Below, in pieces: positions 34,430 through 45,716 of a stretch of 64,000 nucleotides of DNA (its first letter is position 1; every line of letters begins with the position of its first letter). Below the pieces are notes generated by a model. It was not told the origin of the DNA. It worked only from the letters and a program-made list of their open reading frames with translations, and searched no databases. The position numbers and the translations under genes are program-made. This stretch comes from Anodontia alba (taxonomy: Eukaryota > Mollusca > Bivalvia > Lucinida > Lucinidae): positions 29,889,629-29,953,628 of the forward strand of contig OZ024828.1 of assembly GCA_964016985.1 (NCBI GenBank), read 5' to 3'.

Positions 34430-34700
34430 GATTTTATTTGAGCTGGAGTTTTACGACACAGTTAACAATGTTAAGGTCAAGTCGAGCCAGTCAGTTGACC
34501 TGTTCAAACTTTATCTGGGCCTACTTTGTTCTATAAACAGTTAACCAGTACTTGTACACATACTGTTGCAAGTAGCTGACAACTGTCCTTCCTGAAACAG
34601 CTGAAGGAGGAGAATGACCACAGAAATGATTTCACGATCAGTCTCCATGATAGTTATGTTGTCGAGTAGATTAGGACTTGCATTCACTTGATCTGTAGAA
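34430..34700 (-). mobile_element. SINE-2, diverged copy
   Basis: Reversed tail GGAGTTTTACGACACAGTTAAC, then GGTCAAGTCGAGCCAGTCAGTTGACC-type body (seen as GTCGAGCCAGTCAGTTGACC), CTGACAACTGTCC and GAATGACCACAGAAATGATT. Related to SINE-1 but more diverged. Other copies: 36236 and 39100. The tRNA-like head is decayed. Confidence 0.55.
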
Positions 34701-34737
34701 AGACCACAGGTGCTTGAAGTTTAGTCCTTAACCTATA

Positions 34738-35828
34738 ACAAGAGTTGTCAGAAGACAACGCAGCTCGCCGGAAAGGGTTAATCGGATAAGCAAACAATCT
34801 TTATTAAATATTAAAGATTAAATGCAGAACTTAAACTTTATATGACAGAGTATGACCTGATCTTGATGTCTGAAGAATGTGCAAAACTGAGGGTTGGGAT
34901 ATATGCCATTGAAATATCTTCCCTTAGGTTGGTGTGGGCAAAATATGAAAGCTGTATCTTACATGCTGAATCCCTTAGGTTGGTGAGGATGAAATATGAA
35001 AGCTATATCTTACATACTTCAGCAGTTATGTACTTTTCAAAACTTAAAGACAGCTGTTAATGACAAAGTATGACTTGACCTTGATCTAGGCAAAAGGTCA
35101 AACTGAGGAAGGGACATGTGATATTGAAAGGTCTAACCCTAATGTTGGTGTGGGCCAAATATTAAAGCAGTATCTTGAATACTTCAGCAGTTACAAACAA
35201 TTTTCAAAACTTAAACACAGAACTCGAACATGGGTTTAAATGACAAACTATTACCTGCCCTTGACCTAGGCAGAAGGTCAAACTGAGAACAGGGTGTGTG
35301 CTATCGAAAGGTCTTACCCTAAGGTAGTTGTGGGCCAAATGTTAAAGCGGTATCTTGAATACTTCAGCAGTTACAAACACTTATCAAAACTTAAACGCAG
35401 AACTGCAACATGGGTTTAAATGACATAGTATGACCTGACCTTGACCTAGGCAGAAGGTCAAACTGGAAAAGGAGTGTGTGCTATTGAAAGGTCTAACCCT
35501 AAGGCTGGTGTGGGCCAAATATTAAAGCTCTATCTTGAATACTTCAGCAGTTACAAACACTTTTCAAAACTTAAACGCAAACTTAAACATGGGTGTAAAT
35601 GACAAAGTAAGAACTAACCTTGACCTACATAAATGGTCTAACTTCGGAATGGGGGTATATGTTATTGAAAGGTCTTACACTAAGGTAGGCATAGGCCAAA
35701 TATGAAAGCAGTACCTTAAATAATTAAAAAAAACTATGGACACCTTGGAAAACTTAAACATTGTGCTAACGCCAACGCCTGGGTGACAACATAAGCTCTC
35801 CAGGGACACAGTCCCGGCGAGCTAAAAA
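34738..35828 (-). mobile_element. HINE-H element, 180-bp tandem array
   Basis: Reversed 3' end: TAACAAGAGTTGTC-AGAA-GACAAC then GCAGCTCGCC, giving terminal hairpin GTTGTC/GACAAC. About five monomers at 180-bp spacing (35071, 35251, 35431, about 35610) carry TGACCTTGACCTAGG, CAGAAGGTCAAACTG, TATTGAAAGGTCTAACCC and ACTTCAGCAGTTACAAAC. The reversed 5' end is CATAAGCTCTCCAGGG-ACACAG-TCCCGGCGAGCTAAAA, a hairpin. Both ends are well preserved, making this the clearest full element of its family. Confidence 0.82.
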
Positions 35829-36235
35829 GGCCAAATCTAGAGTCTAATGCGCTTCATATTTTAATATATGAAGCCTATACAGGCTATAGAGTGGAGTTTT
35901 TGTTTACAGACAACTTCAAGCACCTGTGGTAAGACAGATGCTATGGAACCTAGCAAATATATAATATGAACATTCACTGAACTGTATTTTACAGTTACAT
36001 ATTTTCCCTCATAGTGATTTTCACATTATAAGTCTAAAACAGCTGGGTTGCCATGTTTGCAACCTCTTTTCAAATTATTATAATCTCTGACCAGCAATTT
36101 TGATTCTGACCATCACCACCCCCGCCCCTCCCCTCCTTACCCCCAGGTTATTTTTTATTTTTATTTTTTTTGGTAAAAATTGTAATTTTGACCCTCACAT
36201 CTCCTTTGGTCCTCTCCCTAAGGGGTCAATGAGTT
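35829..36235. other. no gene seen
   Basis: No exon recognised. A C-rich run lies at 36118-36145. Confidence 0.4.
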
Positions 36236-36935
36236 TAAGTTGTATGGCCAAGTCAACACTGTTAAGGTCATGTCCAGCTGGTCAGTTAATCTACTGACAC
36301 TATTCCTGGATAGGCTTAATACAGTAAGTAGTTATTAACCAGTATTTTGTGTACATACTTTCTGCAGAAACTGACAAGAATCCTTCTTGAATCAGCATAG
36401 GGGAAAATGATCATGATCAATCCATGAGAGTTAGACGGCCAAGCCAGGGTTGCCACTCATTTTCTATTTCAAAATTTTATGACTTTTTCCTGACTTTTCC
36501 CTGACTTTTCACAATTTTCCAGACATTTTCAATGGCCTCCCAGCTCCCATTATAGCTGTCATCAGCCACCAAATCTTCTAATAGAGCACTTACTTTCAGA
36601 GAATAAAACAATCATTAAACAAAAGAATGAAGCAAATTATATAAATTTATGTTCTGAAAATTAAAGAGACTGCCACAGCCATCTCAAATTTCAGATAATT
36701 TTGAATTTCCCTGACTTTTCAAAGACGTTTGTCATTTTTTTTTTTTTTTCCCAATTTCATTGACTCATACCACAACTCCCTGACTTCTCCCTGACCTAAA
36801 AAAAAAAAAAAAAATCATTTCCCTGACTTTTTTCCCTGACCGTGGCAACCCTGGGCCAAGCTGGGATTCAAGTCTGTGACTCTTGCATCTGCAATCAAAA
36901 GTGCTTCTATTCAGCTATGGAGCCCAGCCAAGGGG
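36236..36935 (-). mobile_element. SINE-2 copy, split by a MITE
   Basis: Left part 36236-36444: TTGTATGGCCAAGTCAACAC, GGTCAGTTAATCTACTGAC, CTGACAAGAATCCTTCTTG. It continues at 36862 with TGGGATTCAAGTCTGTGACTC, a reversed tRNA-like B-box region, and TCAGCTATGGAGCCC. The two parts join cleanly when the MITE at 36445-36853 and one copy of GGCCAAGC are removed. Compare GTGGCCAAGCTGAGATTCC at 39312. Confidence 0.65.
36445..36853. mobile_element. hAT-type MITE with 8-bp target duplication
   Basis: Inverted ends CAGGGTTGCCAC and GTGGCAACCCTG. Directly flanked by GGCCAAGC on both sides (36437-36444 and 36854-36861), an exact 8-bp duplication as expected for hAT. Inside, CCCTGACTTTTCC-type blocks recur near both ends. 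No transposase ORF. Confidence 0.93.
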
Positions 36936-38373
36936 TCAGAGCAAAATTTAAATATGCCAAGTATATCAACATATTTATGTATCCTAACTAAAGGCATATT
37001 TAAGTATCAAGTTTGCAGCCTTAAGGGTGTAGGAGTAGATAGTGTCAGTAGAAATGCATAAACACACGGATATACAGGCAGACCACTGGGACCAGGTAAT
37101 AGGATTCCCAACATTTTATTCCAAAATGTGCATGTATTAAATTAATAATGACAGAGGACAAAAAAGAAAAGATATGTACCTTGAAGTCATTTTCTTCATA
37201 CAGTTATTGGCTAGACATGTTTTATAGTAAAGTCTCCAAGATGTAAATTGTGCAGCCCCAGTGTCTTCTAAGACCAATGTCCAATACCATTAACAGCTCT
37301 GTCTCTTGATATCATAATACATGTATACCTACAAAACAAAAAAGCACTGCATCAGAAATGTAAAGAAGCATATAAGATGAATATGTGCAGTGATATTTCT
37401 AGAAGGGACCCAGTGATATAAGGCCCATACCTTTCAAAAAAAGCACCTTCTTTTAGAAAATATACATGTAAGCCTTCTTATCATGTAATGGTTTAGGGAA
37501 ATGCTGCTCTATACCTAGTTTTCTCAAAACTTTCCTTCAAATGGCCTATGAGGTCTATTGGCCTGAAGTATCCCTGTATGTGCAATTTTCTCATTTCTCC
37601 AAATATATCTTAAGCTGTGGCATATCATAAGATCATCTTCGAGAGCTTTTGCAATGCTATGTAACATTGTATTCTTGGTAGGGTTCCCACTTCAATTTCA
37701 AACTGTATGTAATCTTTCTATTTTTAGTTTGTTTTTTTCCTGTACCCACATTGTACAGCCTCATAGTGAGTAGAGACTATTTAGCATTTATGTTTTGAAA
37801 TAAAGCTGTGGGGTAGTGAAAACTCACTCCAATTTTGGAATCAACTGGAAATGGACCAGAGTTTAAATTAAGTCCACTGTACTAACTTTAATGAACAAAT
37901 TAGGAACAGCATAATACCATTAAAATTTGTCACTGGGTTCATTTTTTGCCATGAACACTTGAAGGCAAATTAAGAGATGACACATAAGATGACAATTATC
38001 TTTTCCCTTTTGCATGAATCATCACAGTAGGAATATTCAATGGATATTCCTGCGTTAAAGTTAAATTCCGATATATAATATTCACTTTTCATACTTTTAT
38101 TTATTTATTTAGGGATGTCTGTTCCTGTTTCTTAGAACATTGAATAGACAGTTCTGAATAACTTTCATTTCACCAGCTAGCCCTACACAAAGGGATAAGC
38201 CACCCCTCTTGCCCTCTCCTGCCACCCATCTGCCCTTTTTAAGTTCCTCTGCCTTATTTCAACTCCAGACGTAATACTCCACATTTTGATGAAAATTTCA
38301 TGAATATTGGAGCAAAATTAAAAAGGTTATCAACATATAAAGGTCAGTTTTTGTGAATTCCAGTTAGAGGCAT
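36936..38373. other. no gene seen
   Basis: AT-rich sequence with no defined repeat or exon. Confidence 0.4.
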
Positions 38374-38386
38374 TTATTGTGGAATG

Positions 38387-38688
38387 TTAGTGTTGAGGTT
38401 TTACGGCCCAGTCAACCCAATGGGGTCATGTTGAGCATGGTCAGTTTACCTAACCACACGTTTACTGGGCAGGCATAGTCCTTTAAGTGGTTAACCAGTA
38501 TTGTGCACATTCTTTTGCCAGAAACTGACAACTGCCCTTCTTGAATCAGCGGAAGGGAGAGAATGACCGTAGAAAATATTTCATGATCAATCTCCACGAA
38601 AGAATGTTGCCGACCTTGGCGGGGGTTGAACCCGTGACCTCCTGGTCTCCAGTCGGACGGCGCATCCAACTGAGCCACCGAGGCCGGC
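38387..38688 (-). mobile_element. SINE-1 with 13-bp target duplication
   Basis: Reversed copy of the SINE at 20692: tail TGTTGAGGTTTTACGGCC, body, then head CGGCGCATCCAACTGAGCC and ACCGAGGCCGGC. It is flanked by the same 13 bases, TTATTGTGGAATG, at 38374-38386 and 38689-38701. This is direct evidence of retroposition. Confidence 0.95.
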
Positions 38689-39099
38689 TTATTGTGGAAT
38701 GGGATTATATTTTGTAACATGACTTGATACAAAGAACATCACATGATACATGGTACCCTCATTCTTTTATATGACCGCGCAAAAAGAGTGCCCTACCCAG
38801 CACCCATCTGCCCTGGAATCCAAGCTGGTGCACTGCCCAATTTGTGCATAAACCACTGCTATATTAGTATTGGTATTGTTTCTTCTTTATAATAGCTCTT
38901 TTTAAATATTTTATGTTTTGAACCAAATAAATTACTTGTCCAACAAGATAAAAGGAGGTTATCATTTTTCATGATAGGAAGCTGGACAATCTCTTTGTAA
39001 ATAATCTACATGTACACCAAAAAAATAAGGTTCTTTCCAGATGAAGGCATCCACAGGATGGCACAACAATGTTAAGGTTTGTGAACTGTAGTGAGTATG

Positions 39100-39398
39100 T
39101 GTTGATTTTTTACAGCCCAGTCAACACTATTAAGTATTAAGATCAGGTTGAGCTGATCAGTTAACCTACTCACACTTTTTCTGGTAAGGCCTTATCCACT
39201 GAGTAGTGAACCAGTATCTGTGCACATACAGGTACTTTCTCCAGTAAGAAAGACAACTGCCTTCTTAAATGACAACAGAAATGATTTCATGATCTCTCTT
39301 CAGGAAAGTTATGTGGCCAAGCTGAGATTCCAACTTGCAAACCATGGCTCTGCAGTCAGACATGCTATTGACAGAGTTACAATGTATGGAACCCTGTA
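39100..39398 (-). mobile_element. SINE-2 copy
   Basis: GTGTTGATTTTTTACAGCCC, GTTAACCTACTCACAC, AAAGACAACTGCCTTC, GTGGCCAAGCTGAGATTCC, ending near GTATGGAACCC. Same design as 34430 and 36236. Confidence 0.6.
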
Positions 39399-39422
39399 GT
39401 GAGTGGTTTCACCAAAGCTGTG

Positions 39423-39728
39423 TTTGTTTGTGTTGAGGTTTTACAGCCCAGTCAACCCAATGGTGTCATGTCGAGCGCGGTCAGTTTACCTAACCACACT
39501 TTTACTGGGCAGGCTTAGTGCTCTAAGCGGTTAACCAGTATTGTACACATTCTTTCGCCAGAAACTGACAACTGCCCTTCTTGAATCAGCGGAAGGGAGA
39601 GAATGACCGTAGAAAATATTTCATGATCAATCTCCACGAAAGAATGTTGTCGACCTTGGCGGGGGTTGAACCCGTGACCTCCTGGTCTCCAGTCATACGG
39701 CGCATCCAACTGAGCCACTGAGACCAGC
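39423..39728 (-). mobile_element. SINE-1 with 12-bp target duplication
   Basis: Reversed SINE-1 (GTGTTGAGGTTTTACAGCC ... GCATCCAACTGAGCCAC). Flanked by ACCAAAGCTGTG at 39411-39422 and again at 39729-39740. Confidence 0.95.
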
Positions 39729-39954
39729 ACCAAAGCTGTGAAGATTACGATCAAGAAGAGACTGATTGTTTTTCTTTTTTTTTTTTTGACTATATTTTAG
39801 TGGATATCAGTGACGATTAAAAGTCTAATATTGTGCTTGATGGACATGAGGATGTTATACAAAAGTTCAAAACACAAATGAGATAAATTATCAGATACAG
39901 AATTTACTTTTATATTTTGTAATATATAAATTTAAGTACACTAGAACAAGTGCC

Positions 39955-40210
39955 CAAAGAGCCATGAATACCCCCGCCCGGGGCCACTTTTTAATTATAA
40001 AAATTATTTGAGTCTGATAATGATACAAGACAAAACCAAGGGACCATGAAATATAGGTCACTGACCTACTTATAGTTTACAAGCTCTATCTTTGAGTGAC
40101 ACTGATCAATCATCCCAAGTACAACATTTTACGATAAAATAGTCTTCAAGGGGAAAGACGAAAACTATATACCTTCTACATACTTCGTACGCCAGATGTA
40201 TAAAAACACT
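39955..40210 (-). mobile_element. HINE-G copy
   Basis: Reversed 3' side AACAAGTGCCCAAAGAGCC..CCCCCGCCCGGGGCC. Reversed 5' block CTATATACCTTCTAC, ATACTTCGTACGCCAG, ATGTATAAAAAC, matching 31730-31787. Confidence 0.6.
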
Positions 40211-40316
40211 GTATTCCTATATATGCAAGTAGTATATAATTTATAGGTTTTGTCGTAACAATAAAAACCATCAACAAGTGTTTTGAATACCAAGCAAAAT
40301 CAATGAAGCATAAAAT

Positions 40317-40501
40317 CAGGGGTCATCCTAGAGCTTTCAGATAGGGAGAAGTTATGTGACAATTTCAGGATTTCAGGGAGATGTTTTGGTCCAAATTTTT
40401 GGTTTTCCTATATATTCTATACATTTTTACTTCTCCCTCAGCTCAAGTTAACCAGCTTAGGGAGACTGTTTCTACCAAATCCCCCTGTAGGATGACCCCT
40501 G
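40317..40501. mobile_element. hAT-type MITE with 7-bp target duplication
   Basis: Ends CAGGGGTCATCC and GGATGACCCCTG. The seven bases ATAAAAT occur directly on each side (40310-40316, 40502-40508). The interior starts TAGAGCTTTCAGATAGGG, as in the degenerate copy at 2882-3040. Confidence 0.9.
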
Positions 40502-41250
40502 ATAAAATATAGGTCACTGTGACCTTGACCGCATTTAAAGTCACAAACTTTGTCATTACAATCAAATATTTTAAGTAGGATGAAAATGCATCAAATAATA
40601 TTCAAAATATGAAGCAAAATCACTGAACCTTAACTCACCACAAACCCGCATTTCCCACCCCTAATCCTCACCCCTTCCAGCAGGTTTGAAATATTACTGC
40701 AAAACTCAGGCACAGACAATCACATTTGATATACAACTTTCGATTAATTAGTAGTCATAATATATAAAACTCTTCACCTTGCTAAAATTGCCAGTGTTCT
40801 AAGTCTGTGACTTTGACCTTGAGGTAAGGGCAGGGGTGGGGACAGTGATGATTATCTATCATCATACCAAATCCATCATCTGGTTTGGAAATAAAAGCTA
40901 TAACCCTAAACTTTGGCAAAGGTGTTATCTAACAGATGGAGAAACGTATGTATGATCAAACAATTGAACAAACAGAAAGACGAAACTTTTTGTCCTTTGG
41001 CGTAATTCGTAAGCAGGGGGTTTAATAATGCGACTGCGTAGTGACTTGTTTATGCTAGATATAATGTTTGCACAAGAGTTTACATACACATGTGACTGCA
41101 TGTAAAAGGGTTTAGGGAGATGACAGTGTCTGACAAGTTGAATTCTCTAGTTTATTGCTACCCAAGAAAAGCAAAGAAAGTTTCGAGGTTTTAATTTGGA
41201 AAACAAGACTATAAATTCTTATGCATAATTCTTACGCAGTCAAAAGGTGC
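40502..41250. other. GGTCA-rich, fragments of HINE arrays
   Basis: Contains AGGTCACTGTGACCTTGACC near 40510 and GACTTTGACCTTGAGG near 40808, typical of HINE-B/C monomers, but no ends can be set. No gene seen. Confidence 0.35.
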
Positions 41251-41254
41251 ATAC

Positions 41255-41645
41255 ATGTAACTCAGCCAAGTTTTTATGGAATTAGCTCAAAAGTTAATCA
41301 TGTCATCTAAACATTGATCCCAAAAGGTTTGCAAATATCAGGATCCTGCTTTGAGTGGTTTTCTAGATTTATATCTTAAGGACAAGATTTTCTAGAGCTC
41401 TGCTATAATGGCAAAGTCCAAAAAAGGGCATAATTCAGTCAATATTTTACAGAATTTGCTCAAAGGTTAATAAGGATATATAAACATTGGTCCTAATCTG
41501 TGTGAAAAATATCAGAATCCCAGCTAAAGCAGTTTTCCAGATCGTGATGACAAGGTTCTCCCATGATAATACGGGCAAAATCAAAAGGGGCAATCCTCTG
41601 CCAATTCTTTTTATATGGTCAAAAGTTAAACCAGGTCACAGGGCA
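41255..41645 (-). repeat. tandem repeat, about 174-bp period
   Basis: TTTTATGGAATTAGCTCAAA near 41272 recurs as TTTTACAGAATTTGCTCAAA near 41446, followed in each by AACATTGATCC / AACATTGGTCC and a TTTTCTAGA/TTTTCCAGA block. Confidence 0.5.
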
Positions 41646-41649
41646 GTAA

Positions 41650-43900
41650 ACAAGAGGCCCATGGGCCACGGTTCGCTCACCTGAGTGACATAGCCACTGC
41701 AGACATGCAGATGTTATGCAACATTTTCCAATCCTATCATCACAACTAATGAAAATATCATCATTTGAGCAGTTCTTAGTTTTGAAGAAGAATATATGGG
41801 CCTGACAGTCAATGGAGCATGATCATTTGAATAAACTATCATCACATTTCAACAGAAGGATCAATGTGAAATTTGGTAGAAATTGGCTAAGTGGTTTCTG
41901 AAGAATCATGATTTTATACATGTAAACAGCACAGTGGCAGGGAAATATTATAAATATAAACCAGATGATGGCCATCTTAGATTTCCAATCAGAACAATTT
42001 TAACTACTGTTGATCTACAAGTCACTTCGATACTTTCAATATACCTTGGAGGCAAAAAGGTCAAATGTCAACATAGAACCATCATTTGAGCAATTTTGGT
42101 AGATCTCCTCTCCCCCGTAATTTGTGCAAAGATTAGGACCCAGGGCTTATTTAGTTAAGGAGAAGAAGATTGTTAAAGGTTTTTACCATATATGGGAATG
42201 GCAGCCATTTTGATCAATGGACCATACCCATTTTAGCAATCTTTCATTCTCCTGCCCATGGAGGCTCCGCATGAAATTTGAGCAACACTGGCCCGGAGGC
42301 TTCAGAGGAAAAGCCATTTGAAATTATCAACATTTTTTCTATACAAATGTATGGGGCCCATACAAATGCATACAGAAGCAAACTTGACCTCGCCGTAAAA
42401 AGGTTAAATGTCAATGAACGACAATTATTTTAGCAACTTTAGTAGACCGCCCGTTCCAGATGATATATGCAAAGATTCAGCCACAAGCCATCCTCCGTTT
42501 TGGAGAATAAGATTTTTAAATGTTTTTTCCCATGCAAATGCATAAGGAAGCAAACTTGACCTTGCCATAAAAAGGTCAAATGTCAATGTATGACCATTAT
42601 TTTAGCAACTTTGGTAGACCCCCTGTCCCTGATGATTTATGCAAACATTCAGCCCCAAATCATCCTTGGTTCTGGAGGAGAAGATTTATAAAGGTTTTTA
42701 CCATATATGGGCATGGCGCCCATCTTGGTCAACGAACCGTGACCATTTTAGCAATCTTTTGTTCCCCCTACCTAAGGAGGCTCCATATGAAATTTGAGCA
42801 AAATTGGCCCAGAGGCTCCAGAGGAGAAGTTGTTTGAAATTCTGAACATTTTTCCCATACAAATGCATAAGGAAGCAAAATTGACCTTAATGTAAAAACG
42901 TCAAATGTCAATGTACAATGTACGACCATTATTTTAGCAATTTTGGTAGCCCTCCTGTTCCCGAAGATATATGCAAAGATTCAACCAAAAGGTATGCTCA
43001 GTTTTGGAGAAGAAGATTTTTAAAGGTTTTTCCCATACAAATGCATAGGGAAGCAAACTTGACCTTTCCGTAAAAAGGTCAAACATCAAAGTACGACAAT
43101 TCTTTTAGCAATGTTGGTAGACCTCCCGTTCTTGCAAAGGTTCAGCCCCAAGGCATTCTCGGTTCTGGAGGAGAAGATTTTTAAAGGTTTTTTCCATATA
43201 TGGGATGGCGGCCATCTTGGTCAACAAACCATGACCATTTTAGCAATCTTTTGTTCCCCCTACCTAAGGTGGCTCCATATGAAATTTGAGCACAATTGGC
43301 CCAGAGGCTCCAGAGGAGAAGTTGTTTGAAATTCTGAACATTTTTCCCATACATATGCATAAGGAAGCAAAATTGACCTTACCGTAAAAAGGTCAAATGT
43401 CAATGTACGACCATTATTTTAGCAATTTTGGTAGCTCTCCTGTTCCCGAAGATATATGCAAAGATTCAGCCATAAGGCATGCTCGGTTTTGGAGAAGAAG
43501 ATTTTTAAATGTTTTTCCCATTCAAATGCATAGGGAAGCAAACTTGACCTTGCCGTAAAAAGGTCAAACGCCAACATACGACAATTCTTTTAGCAATTTT
43601 GGTAGACCTCCTGTCCCCGATGACTCCTGCAAAGGTTCAGCCCCAAGGCATTCTCGGTTCTGGAGGAGAAGATTTTTAAAGGTTTTTACCATATATGGGC
43701 GTGGCGGCCATCTTGGTCAACGGACCGCAACCATTTTAGCAATTTTTCGTTCCCCCACCCTAAGGAGGCGCCATATGAAATTTGAGCAAAATTGGCTCAG
43801 CGGTTTCAGATGAGAAGTCGTTTGAAAATGTTAACGGACGGATGCACGGACGAAAAGTGATCACAATAGCTCATCCTGAGCAGAGCTCAGGTGAGTTAAT
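41650..43900 (-). mobile_element. HINE-A, longest copy (about 2.25 kb)
   Basis: Reversed 3' end ACAAGAGGCCCATGGGCCACGG and GCTCACCTGAGTGACATAG. The interior repeats are spaced roughly 490-510 bp (GTTTGAAATTCTGAACATT near 42832 and 43324, with the related GAAATTATCAACATT near 42321). AAGATTTTTAAAGGTTTTT and GGCGGCCATCTTGG recur. The reversed 5' end is GATCACAATAGCTCATCC-TGAGCAGAG-CTCAGGTGAG. The 72-85 aa ORFs are translated repeat, in register with the monomers. Confidence 0.85.
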
Positions 43901-44017
43901 AAGGAGAGTATGTGAGTAAAATACCCTAATGTTTTGAGCAAATCCTCAATTATTTTCAAAAACTTGGGTATTGATACCCAATTGATTCGACAAAGTACCC
44001 AATTATTACCAAATTCA

Positions 44018-44290
44018 AGGGTGACTGACTGATTGTGTTGGGGTTTAACGACACGTCAACCCTTGTATGTCATTTTGTGTCGTCTCCCAGAGAGAGAGAG
44101 AAAAGAGATAAAAGAGGTAGTAGAAGAGATGAAAGAGAGGAATAGGGAAGAAAGAGGAACAGGAATGAAAGTTAATAAACATCTAAGAAATAAAAAACAT
44201 TGCCCCTCTACCCTTACCTGCTACAAGGATAGTAGGCCTTGCCCAACTGTAAGCCAATATCAGTTGGACGCCTTAGTTACATAAGATACA
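44018..44290 (+). mobile_element. SINE-like fragment with purine-rich body
   Basis: TGTTGGGGTTTAACGACACG resembles SINE tails seen in reverse elsewhere. It is followed by a (AG)n-rich block at 44090-44165. The 83-aa ORF spans this low-complexity block and is not supported. Confidence 0.35.
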
Positions 44291-44349
44291 TGACACTTTC
44301 ACACCACCCAATTACCTGTGAATTCAAGGATGATGAAAATTAAAATTTC

Positions 44350-44765
44350 AAGACTTGAAAAGCACATAATTACTGGTACTATTTTATATTATGATTACTG
44401 CATATAATAGGTGTTTATATTCTTCATGACAAATGCATGTACTATCCCTAAATTAATAGGGTATAATGAAAAAAATGCCATGTTTTAAATGCCAAAATCA
44501 GAAAAGCACATAATTACAATTTAATATTATGATTACTGCATATAATAGATGTTTTTGTCTTTATTCTTATGAAGAATACTATCCCAAAATTAATAGGGTA
44601 TCAAGAAATGCCATATTTTAAATATCAAAATCAGAAAAGCACATAATTACTATTTATCATTATGACTACTGCATATAATAGGTGTTTTTATTCTTCATAT
44701 GACAAATAATATCCCAAAATTAATAGGATATTAAAATGCCATGTTTTAAACACCTAAATCAGCCT
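44350..44765. repeat. tandem repeat, 133-144 bp, three units
   Basis: GAAAAGCACATAATTAC occurs at 44357, 44501 and 44634. Each unit has ATTACTGCATATAATAG (one as ACTACTGCATATAATAG), TTCTTCAT/TTCTTAT and CCCAAAATTAATAGG. Very AT-rich and without ends. Confidence 0.8.
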
Positions 44766-45716
44766 TTTTTATGCTCTTTCTTTCTGTTTTATAAGTTTAC
44801 CCAATTAATTTTAAATAGCTGGTTCTAATTGCTTGAAGTAGATCCATACAAGGCAAACATGAGAGGTATGGTTGGTTCTTATGAAAAGCATAATAATTTT
44901 ACTGCATGGTAAATGATGTCCCAAGTGTAATGTTTCTAACACAATTTGTATGTCAACAATGTATAGGTGTAAAAAAGTAAAATAAGAGAGTTACTGCATT
45001 TTCATCAAAACTTAAGTTTTATCATAAACTAGGAGTTTTACATTAATTGACTTGACTTGAAATTACTAAAACAACAAATTTAAGAAAATGTTTTTTTAAG
45101 TAGGTAGAGCATAGCCAGAGGCAAAGATGAAAACAAGAAGATGTCATAATTTAGTTCTTTGTTTATATAACTTAGACAATTAGTCTGGGTGGAATTGAAA
45201 AGAGGTGTCTTAGGTGTGAATTAACCAAATAGAAAAAATGAAATCGCTTTTTTATTTATTTAATTATCAAATAAATAACTAAAACCAGTGCTAAACCAGT
45301 GCTAAATCTAAATCAGCTTAATAATACTGATTTTAAAATAATTAAGGTGTGTTGTTTAAACTACTTATACAAGTAATTTTTGGTACATATTTGATAACCG
45401 TCAATTGAATTTGCCATACTTGCCATATTTGCCATAAATGCCGGTAAATGCCAGTGGCATGGAAAATATGCATAGTTGCCAGCATTTTTGCAACCAAAAC
45501 TTTTATGCACTGAAGGCACACACACTTGCTAGCAGTTCTGGTATAATCTTTTTAGAATTGTATCATTAACAAATACTTTACACCACTGATATGTAATGTT
45601 AAAGTTTTCTAGAGTTTTGGATCCAATACAAATTAATTTAGCTTGATCTACATATACAAGCCGTAGATCAGCAATGGGTCATGTTATGGATGCCGGCCTC
45701 CGTTACTTAAATCATA
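44766..45716. other. no gene seen
   Basis: AT-rich sequence. A triplet of near-duplicates TTGCCATACTTGCCATATTTG lies around 45411-45440. Confidence 0.4.
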
